Both the position numbers and the translations under genes were made by a program. Of a stretch of 64,000 nt of DNA, positions 57,817 through 64,000 are shown in pieces. Every line of letters starts with the position of its first letter. Position 1 is the first letter of the stretch. The notes under the pieces were generated by a model that saw only the letters and a program-made list of their open reading frames with translations, was not told where the DNA came from and ran no database searches. The DNA comes from Scalesia atractyloides (Eukaryota; Streptophyta; Magnoliopsida; Asterales; Asteraceae), in assembly GCA_947069175.1 (NCBI GenBank), contig CAMTDV010000027.1, positions 41,615,369 through 41,679,368 on the forward strand, read 5' to 3'.

Positions 57817-58647
57817 TACTATCCATTAAATTTCAAAACTACTATATAATGCTTATATATAATGATTCATATTTTTGTATGAAACTTCTTGGTGCGTATT
57901 TGTATCATGACTAAAGTATATTCATTAACTCTGATTAGCCAATTGGTAGTATGATATAGCGCTATAGGATTTGACACCCCATTCTCGCTTCCTAGGTTTG
58001 TTTGGAAGTTTGATTAGGGAATGATAGAAACAGAATTACTCAAATAGATATATCATTGTGGTTAATCTAAAATGTCAACAAAAGGCTTGAATGTATTACC
58101 AAATGGTCACACTTGTTTATACAAAGTTTTCTGAATAAGCCATACAATTTATCTCTTGTGATACAAAATGTTTAGTTTTCATAAATCCAAAGTATACTAC
58201 AAGTATGCTACAAATTCTATTACCAAAACCAAAGTATTGCAATACAAACTATTATAGCGACACTCTAGGTTACAAAACTAATCTACACATCAACTCTTGT
58301 GGTTGACCAAAGTATTGCAATACTAAAAATTTTGCCATATTCTTGGCTACAAAACCTATGTTACTCACCAACTTGTGTTGACCTGTTATTTTACACATAT
58401 GTTTTAGGTACTAATGCATGATCAAGTATCCAACACTTAGGATCTGGACTTAGGCCTTCGTTTGCTTTAAATAAAGAAAAAGTTTTTTGGTATTTGTTTC
58501 TGTTTTGTTTGTATTCCAAACACAATGTAATTTAAATTAATCAATAAAATAAAACTTTAAGTACCATGTGTTTGAAACAATTTGTAACGTGACTCCCCCC
58601 ACATTTCCACCATGGGTTGTTTTATCTACGGTCGGGGTGTTACAGAT

Positions 58648-58660
58648 TGGTATCAGAGCC
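58648..58660 (+). promoter_or_regulatory. primer-binding site, initiator tRNA-Met
   Basis: TGGTATCAGAGCC three bases after the LTR end at 58644; the same site and spacing as in the gag-only element (16942-16954, read on the minus strand). Confidence 0.9.
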
Positions 58661-59231
58661 ATGGTTATAGGGAATTAGGTTATTAGAAATTCTTTTGACC
58701 TAGACTATAACCTTCCTAGGACCCAACATGAGGTAACTCGCGTCTAGATTATAAATACAAAACCATCACCTATCCTTAGTTGATTACAAAACAATACAAA
58801 GTCACAACTCGTTCTTAAAAGTCAATTTTCAAAACTTTTACAAGAAATCATCATTTATACTTAGATGATTTATTTTTAGGCTTTTAAGCCTTAAACATTT
58901 TTCAAAATCTAGTCAACGTTAGGGTTGTGCAATCTGGAAGGGTGGATGCATGTACCCTGAGTGTTCTGTCTAATGCTAGAGTGTTCATACAAATCCAAAT
59001 TGGACCAATATCTCTTACCTAGAAACTCTTGGGGTGAGTGTCCACTTATAGGCTAAAGCATGTCTTCGTTATACGTTATAAAGACCCATTTACTTTGATT
59101 AGGTACTGTGTCATTTATTCGTCGAAGTAATGAATAAATGATTATATTCCTTATGCTTCATTGCTATTTTAATGTTTCTTTTAACTATCAATCTCACTCG
59201 TTTTCCCTCATGATTCCTTTCTCTTTTAGAA

Positions 59232-60193
59232 TGGCTCCTCGATGCGATCCCACCTAAAATTCTGAAATGGCTGTCATGATTGCTCAGCAAATGGCTACAA
59301 TACTACCAACCCTTGTAACACAACTCAACCAAACTAAAAATAATAACAACAATGCACCCAAACCCAGTTATTACAAGTAGTTTGACTATGCTAAACACAT
59401 CAAGTTCTATGCTTCTAAAGGAGCTACTGGGCTCCTACAATGGTTTGAAAATATCGAGAGCATTCCGCCATTGTCAATGCTCCAATGACCACAAAGTAGA
59501 ATTTTCCTCGAGTGTCTTTCAGAAGAGGGCACTCACGTGGTGAAACAGAATTATGAGAGATCGAGGTACAGATGTAGCCATGGCACTGTCTTGGGAGGAA
59601 CTTTGAACCCTTACGATGAAAGAATCTTGTCCACGGAATGAAATGAGGGCACTCGAAAACGAATTCCATGATCTCAAACAAGATAGTGGCAAGAACCGTG
59701 CCTACACAGATCGGTACGAAGAGTTGAGTTTGCTTTGTCCCACAATGGTTACACCTTTGGATCGGGCAGTTGAGAAATATATTGATGGCCTACCTGATTC
59801 GGTCCAAGATATTGTCACATGCAGCAAACCAGCTACAGTTAGGGAGGCTATCGAACTAGCCTCAACCCTAACTGGTTCTCAAGTCAAGAAGGGGAAGCTT
59901 TTCCGCAAGGGTAGTAGGAAGCAATCTGCTAAAGTCACCCAGGAAAAACCAACAGAAACAAAGGTTGAACCCTACAGAAATTCTAAGAAGCGTAAAGCTT
60001 CAAAGAATTTTGTTGTTGTTACCCCAGCTCACGTCAATCAAGTTGCCCCTAACCAACTAGCTCCACCCCTTAATAAGAAACCCTATGCGGGCACTGCACC
60101 TTTGTGCAATCGTTGCAATCATCACCACTTACACCACACACCTTGTCATCAATGCACCCTCTGTGGATGACTTGGTCGTTTGGTCAATGCATG
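59232..60193 (+). pseudogene. gag: gag of the plus-strand chromovirus-like element, truncated
   Basis: It starts MAPRCDPT at 59232 about 590 bp after the LTR, followed by MIAQQMATILPTLVTQL. The capsid part (from about 59425) has GLLQWFENIES, FQKRALTWWNRIMRD, ENEFHDLKQDSGKNR, VEKYIDGLPDSVQDIV and IELASTLTGSQV. Zinc-finger residues CNRCNHHHLHHTPCHQC are followed by CTLCG and then a TGA where GRYGH is expected. Stops at 59256 and about 59379 and frame changes near 59395, 59455, 59500 and 59610 break it. The reading is cut at 60200 by the next element. It is homologous to the gag at 14790-16174 (EELK/EELR, CPR, GLPS/GLPD blocks). Confidence 0.82.
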
Positions 60194-60195
60194 TC

Positions 60196-60200
60196 GTTTT
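60196..60200. other. presumed target-site duplication GTTTT
   Basis: The five bases before the nested LTR. The matching copy would lie outside the window, so this is only expected, not seen. Confidence 0.3.
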
Positions 60201-62677
60201 TGTCACACCCGAACCAATGGTGGAAACATCAGAGTGAGACGAACAAGATTGCTCGAGACATCATAACACTAATTGCGACAATATTAAATTAACCATTCAT
60301 TTCATTTCATTTATCCAAAAGTCAAGTACATCACAAATTCGAATACAACATAAAATCATAATAGCACAAGCTCAAATAACATAACAAGTAACTAGCCTTA
60401 TGGTGTGTTTCTATGTTGTTCCTACTATGTTTTCGTCATATCAACATCCTCAACCTGCAACATGTTAAAATATATAGTTCAATACAAAGTATTGGCGAGT
60501 ACACAAGTTTGAATCATAGCAAAAATAATAAAAACCGTTTAAACAAATCCACATGTGAAGCTAGCATACGAGATTAATGTAAACATGGCATGCGAACTAC
60601 AAGTCAATCCTCAAGTGTCATCGCAAAATAGATTAAACTTAACATGCCCACAAGAATACGGGCAATGCGTTACTCCTATAGCGCTATACATGTTAAGGGG
60701 AGGCTCGTACGAAGTTAATGACAATTAGTATCACATAAGATTGTTCTAAGTATACAAATCAGGTATCACATAACTATAGCATGTATGATGGATTCTTTGT
60801 GTGATTTGCATTAAATATAAGTGTGATTTAGTGAGTTTTGATAGACTAACATATTGCACCCAAAAGTGTAAAGCGTAAAAGGGTGTCGAGTGTACTCACG
60901 GTTTTGCAAAGTTTAAATCCGTGAAAGTGTTTGGTTGATTAGGGAACGAACACCGAGTTATCCTACACAAGGAAATGTAGGTGTGTGAGTATTGGAATTA
61001 TAATGGAGTTCATTAGTTTAGGAGTTTAAAGTATGCAAAAGTATGTATTGTCGAAATTATTTATCTAGAGGTTAACATTCGTTTTTGATACTATAAGCCC
61101 CGTAGGGTGTTTGTGGTTTTATGGGTCATCCCCAATAGAATCATAACGAGAGGTTAAGTCCTAGATAAAATAACCTAATGTTAGGACAAGTAACCATACG
61201 GTCATCGTCAAAGGTTCGGTTATATTTATTATATATATATATATGTTACATATTATATCATCAAGTTTATCATATACATCATAGATCTCATGGAAGTCAT
61301 AGAAGTCATGCATTGAGGTAGGAGGATAATCGTCCTTACCTCTTTCGTAAGATTCACCAATACACAAATTATCACAAGGACAATTCGGATGGTCATGAAT
61401 GAAATAAAAAGAAAAAAGTACTTAGAAATCATCAAGTGAGGTGGTGGATTGAAAGTAGGATAGCCAAGGCCTCCATGTAATCACACCTTTACCAAAACAC
61501 AAGCTTTGTAAGATTGGATGGTTCCAACACTTGTGGGTTAAAACCCTTAGTAAAACAACAGTTTAGAGGTATTTTATACCTCTTAAGTTGTATGAAACAA
61601 CTCTAGCTAGCTCACTAATCATGGGCTTGATTAGAACCACAAGTAGCATAAAGTTGTTAAGAGAAAACATGTTTAAGAAAAAGTTTACAAGTTTATCTTC
61701 CAAAATAGAATGTTTGGCCATAAAAATAATATTGTTCCACCTTTGTTTTTGAGGAAGAAAACATGAAGAAAACTTGAAGTTTTTGAAGTTTTAAAAAGAT
61801 GAAAGTGGGCAGAAAGTTTAAGACACTTTTGGACCTCAAAATGGAGAAGTTTCACCTTATTTTCCCGAAGCAAACTTGTGAAAAACTTCCTAGAGGTTAT
61901 CCAAGTGTTTTAGAAGAAGATACAAGGCTTGATTATGAAAGGAAGTGAGTTAGAACTCACTTGTAAACTGAAGTGGGACTGCAGAGAAATCTGGAAGTTT
62001 AGGGAGGTTTTTTGAAGTGTTGGAGGCTTGTAAAAGTAAGAAAAGGTTGGAAAAGGTTGGTTTAGATAGAAGGAAGATTAGGGTTTGAGTTAGGTTAGCA
62101 TTTAAGGTTATTAGGTGGTTGGAAATCTCGAAAGAAACAACTTTAAACACCTTGAGCAGCTTGCGGCCGCATGCTGCTTGGTTTTTCTTTTTTCTTTTTG
62201 TTATTTAAATGTTGTTATTTGTTTATTTGTTGCCTTATGTTATACATATGACATGATTGATGGTTTGGGGGGTTATTTCTAGGTGTAAGTGTATTATAAC
62301 CATAAAATGAGAACTTTATTAGTGACAACTTCTAACATAAATGCGAAAGATTTACGAGCGGCCAAAAGCTTATGTATTTTGTGTTTAAATTATTAATTGT
62401 TTTGTTTGATTTGAAACGTTTAAGATTCACGGATGCACGATAAGAATTCACGAGTTAATTAGAAGCTATAAATTGTGTAACGAATTAGTGTATGAACATA
62501 TGTATAAATGCGTATAAAGTTTGCGATTTCGTATAAATGATCGATTAGATTACAATCAAAGCCTTGGATTTACAGTGATTCGGAATGTGATACGATTACA
62601 AGGTTTAGACTTTCCAAAAGTAGAATCATGAAGCAAACATACTAAAAACGGAAAGTTACAAAAAGTGAAGCGTTACA
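60201..62677 (-). repeat. 3' LTR of the minus-strand chromovirus
   Basis: The plus-strand ends are TGTCACACCCGAACC and GAAGCGTTACA, 2477 bp. In its own orientation it starts TGTAACGCTTCAC, like the solo LTR at 43076. A minus TATA-like TATAAAATA is at about 61568-61576 inside a palindrome GAGGTATTTTATACCTC. Confidence 0.85.
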
Positions 62678-62690
62678 GTCTCCCCTCCTT
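62678..62690 (-). promoter_or_regulatory. polypurine tract of the minus-strand chromovirus
   Basis: The minus strand reads AAAGGAGGGGAGAC just before the LTR. The block beyond it is shared with the gag-only element at 12902-12950. Confidence 0.75.
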
Positions 62691-64000
62691 TAGGAAATTT
62701 CGTCCTGAAATTTAGGAAGATGTAAAGCAGATGCAGATGCTTAGTCCTCATGTCGCTTTCAAGTTCCCAAGTAAACTCAGCGCCACGCTTTCCTTCCCAC
62801 CAAACCTTCACGATAGGAATTCGGCTGCACCTTAATTGCTTGGTGCCTCGATCCATGATCTCGACTAGTTTCTCCATGAAGTGTAAGGTCTCATTGATTT
62901 GATGGTCTTCAAGTAGGACCTAGAGTCCTTCTTCAGCTAGACATCTCTTCAAGTTCGAGACGTGAAATGTAGGATGAATGTTGTAGAGCTCTTGTGGTAG
63001 GTCCAGTTGGTACGCTACCTTGCCAATCCTTTCGAGAATCTTAAAAAGACCCACAAAGCGAGGAGCGAGATTTCCCTTCTTTCCAAAACTAACCACACCC
63101 TTCCAAGGGGATACTTTGAGAAGTGCAAAGTCACCAACATTGAATTCCAAGGGCTTGCGTCTTTTACCTGTGTAACTCTTTTGTCGGCTTGTGGCCTTAA
63201 GCAAGTTGTCCCGAATCTGCAAAATCTTGTCCGTCGTCTCTTGTATAAGCTCGGGACAGGTGAATGAGCTTCCCTGATCTCGTGCCAACAAATAGGCGAC
63301 TGGCACTTATGACCATATAATGCCTCGAAAAGTGCCATTTAAATACTCGCGTGGTAACTGTTATTGTACGAGAATTTGACCAAAGGCAAGTGCATATCCT
63401 AATTGCCACCAAAATTGATTACGCAAGAACGAAGCATGTCCTCTAGAGTTTGGATAGAACGCTCGGTTTGACCATCAGACTGAGGATGGAAAGCAGTACT
63501 AAGATTGAGGTGAGTACCATGAGCTTTTTGAAACGTTTGTCAAAGACGGGAAGTGAAACGCCATCAACGAGGATACCGTGATGACAAATGACTTCATCCA
63601 TGTATATACGAGCCAATTTCTCGACTCGGTAGTTTTCACGTATGGGAAGGAAGTGAGCAGATTTGGTCAGACGGTCGATGATTACCCAAATACTATCTGA
63701 CAAGACGATGTACGAGAGAGTTTTGTAATGAATTCCATGGAAATGCTCTCCCATTTCCAAACAGGAATTTCGGGTTGTTCGAGCAAGCCAGAGGGACGTT
63801 GATGTTCGGCCTTTACCTTGGAACAAGTAAGGCATTTCGAAATATAGAAGGCGTTATCTTTCTTCATGTATGGCCACCAATAAGACGCACGAAGGTCATG
63901 GTACATCTTATAAGTGCCGGGATGAATAGAATATCGGGATTTATGAGCTTCACTCATCAAGAGGTCACGAATGTTGTCAAGGTTTGGAATCCAAATACGA
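62690..64000 (-). pseudogene. pol: integrase and chromodomain of the minus-strand chromovirus
   Basis: Read on the minus strand from the right edge. HPGTYKMYHDLRASYWWPYM and CLTCSKVKAEHQRPSG give the HHCC zinc domain (63780-63960). The core follows with WKWESISMEFITKLSR, where the first catalytic Asp (usually MDFI) is Glu, then VIIDRLTKSAHFLPI. The second-Asp region is frameshifted near 63560. The C-terminal part (62920-63306) has RKPLEFNVGDFALLKVSPW, NLAPRFVGLFKI and HPTFHVSNLKRCL. The chromodomain (62690-62890) reads EIMDRGTKQLRCSRIPIVKV, then W.GKRGAEFTWELE. A TAG near 62920 separates it from the integrase. It would insert the DNA copy and, through the chromodomain, steer it to chromatin. 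Non-functional. Confidence 0.85.

Larger units (their letters stand above)
56397..58644 (+). repeat. 5' LTR of the plus-strand chromovirus-like element
   Basis: The end GGTCGGGGTGTTACA at 58644, followed by a primer site, is secure. The start TGTAACCTTGG at 56397 is chosen because it is the only TGTAAC start at a fitting distance, with a TATA box about 200 bp downstream (56596-56603), a CT-rich leader and an A/T-rich end. The matching 3' LTR is outside the window. Confidence 0.6.
60201..64000 (-). mobile_element. minus-strand chromovirus (Ty3), 3' end in view
   Basis: The 3' LTR (60201-62677), the polypurine tract (62678-62690) and, on the minus strand, the chromodomain and integrase follow in the correct order for a chromovirus. 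The rest of pol, gag and the 5' LTR are beyond the window. It is inserted into the zinc-finger codons of the gag ending at 60193. The chromodomain places it among plant chromoviruses (Tekay/Del-like, by the long LTR and sequence style). Confidence 0.85.

Noticed and set aside
57693..57914. 73-codon frame with an IYIYIY run
   Set aside because: It is an artefact of the (AT)38 microsatellite.

Overview
This window reads as repeat-dense nuclear DNA of a flowering plant. I see no intact host gene. Almost everything supportable is LTR retrotransposon sequence of three lineages (Ty3 Tat/Retand-like, Ty3 chromovirus-like, Ty1 SIRE-like). The rest is a LINE relic, a mitochondrial-like insertion, MITE-like pieces and A+T-rich spacer. 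The plant initiator-tRNA-Met primer sites, a plant-type cox1 fragment and the SIRE layout (pol, then an extra envelope-like region) point to an angiosperm. The style of the elements fits a eudicot, possibly Asteraceae, but that is inference. No CRISPR, rRNA gene or intact tRNA gene was found.

Layout. 1-2919: the 3' part of a family-A LTR sits inside an LTR of family B. 2920-7805: A+T-rich spacer with one MITE candidate. 7806-29633: a decayed Ty3 Tat element (LTRs 7806-8947 and 28503-29633) with gag, protease, RT, two RNase H domains and integrase on the plus strand. It also carries a spliced antisense gene on the minus strand. This host element was hit twice. A gag-only, pol-less LTR element (10573-19282, minus strand, target duplication AACTG) cuts its gag zinc knuckle, and an inverted solo LTR of a related Tat family (25631-26925, duplication CTTGT) cuts its antisense gene.

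29634-37610: spacer, hAT-like termini, a LINE RT relic (32390-33000) and a block resembling plant mitochondrial DNA (about 33390-36460) with a cox1 fragment. 37616-55224: a decayed SIRE-like Ty1/copia element (duplication CATTC) that contains two solo LTRs of other families (43076-44377, duplication ATTGG; 51741-55100, duplication CAATC) and a 677-bp almost identical tandem duplication in its RT. 56397-60200: 5' LTR, primer site and gag of a plus-strand chromovirus-like element. It is interrupted at its zinc-finger codons by a second, minus-strand chromovirus (60201 to beyond 64000) whose 3' LTR, polypurine tract, chromodomain and integrase are in view.

Most interesting: (1) the gag-only element, whose LTR carries an array of tRNA-like modules with intact A and B boxes, most of them in the transcribed part, followed by five tandem repeats after gag; its polypurine region, primer site and gag match the chromoviruses at the right end of the window, suggesting parasitism of that lineage; (2) the Tat antisense gene, with its own TATA box and three phase-consistent small introns; (3) repeated nested insertions resolved to base-pair level by target duplications.
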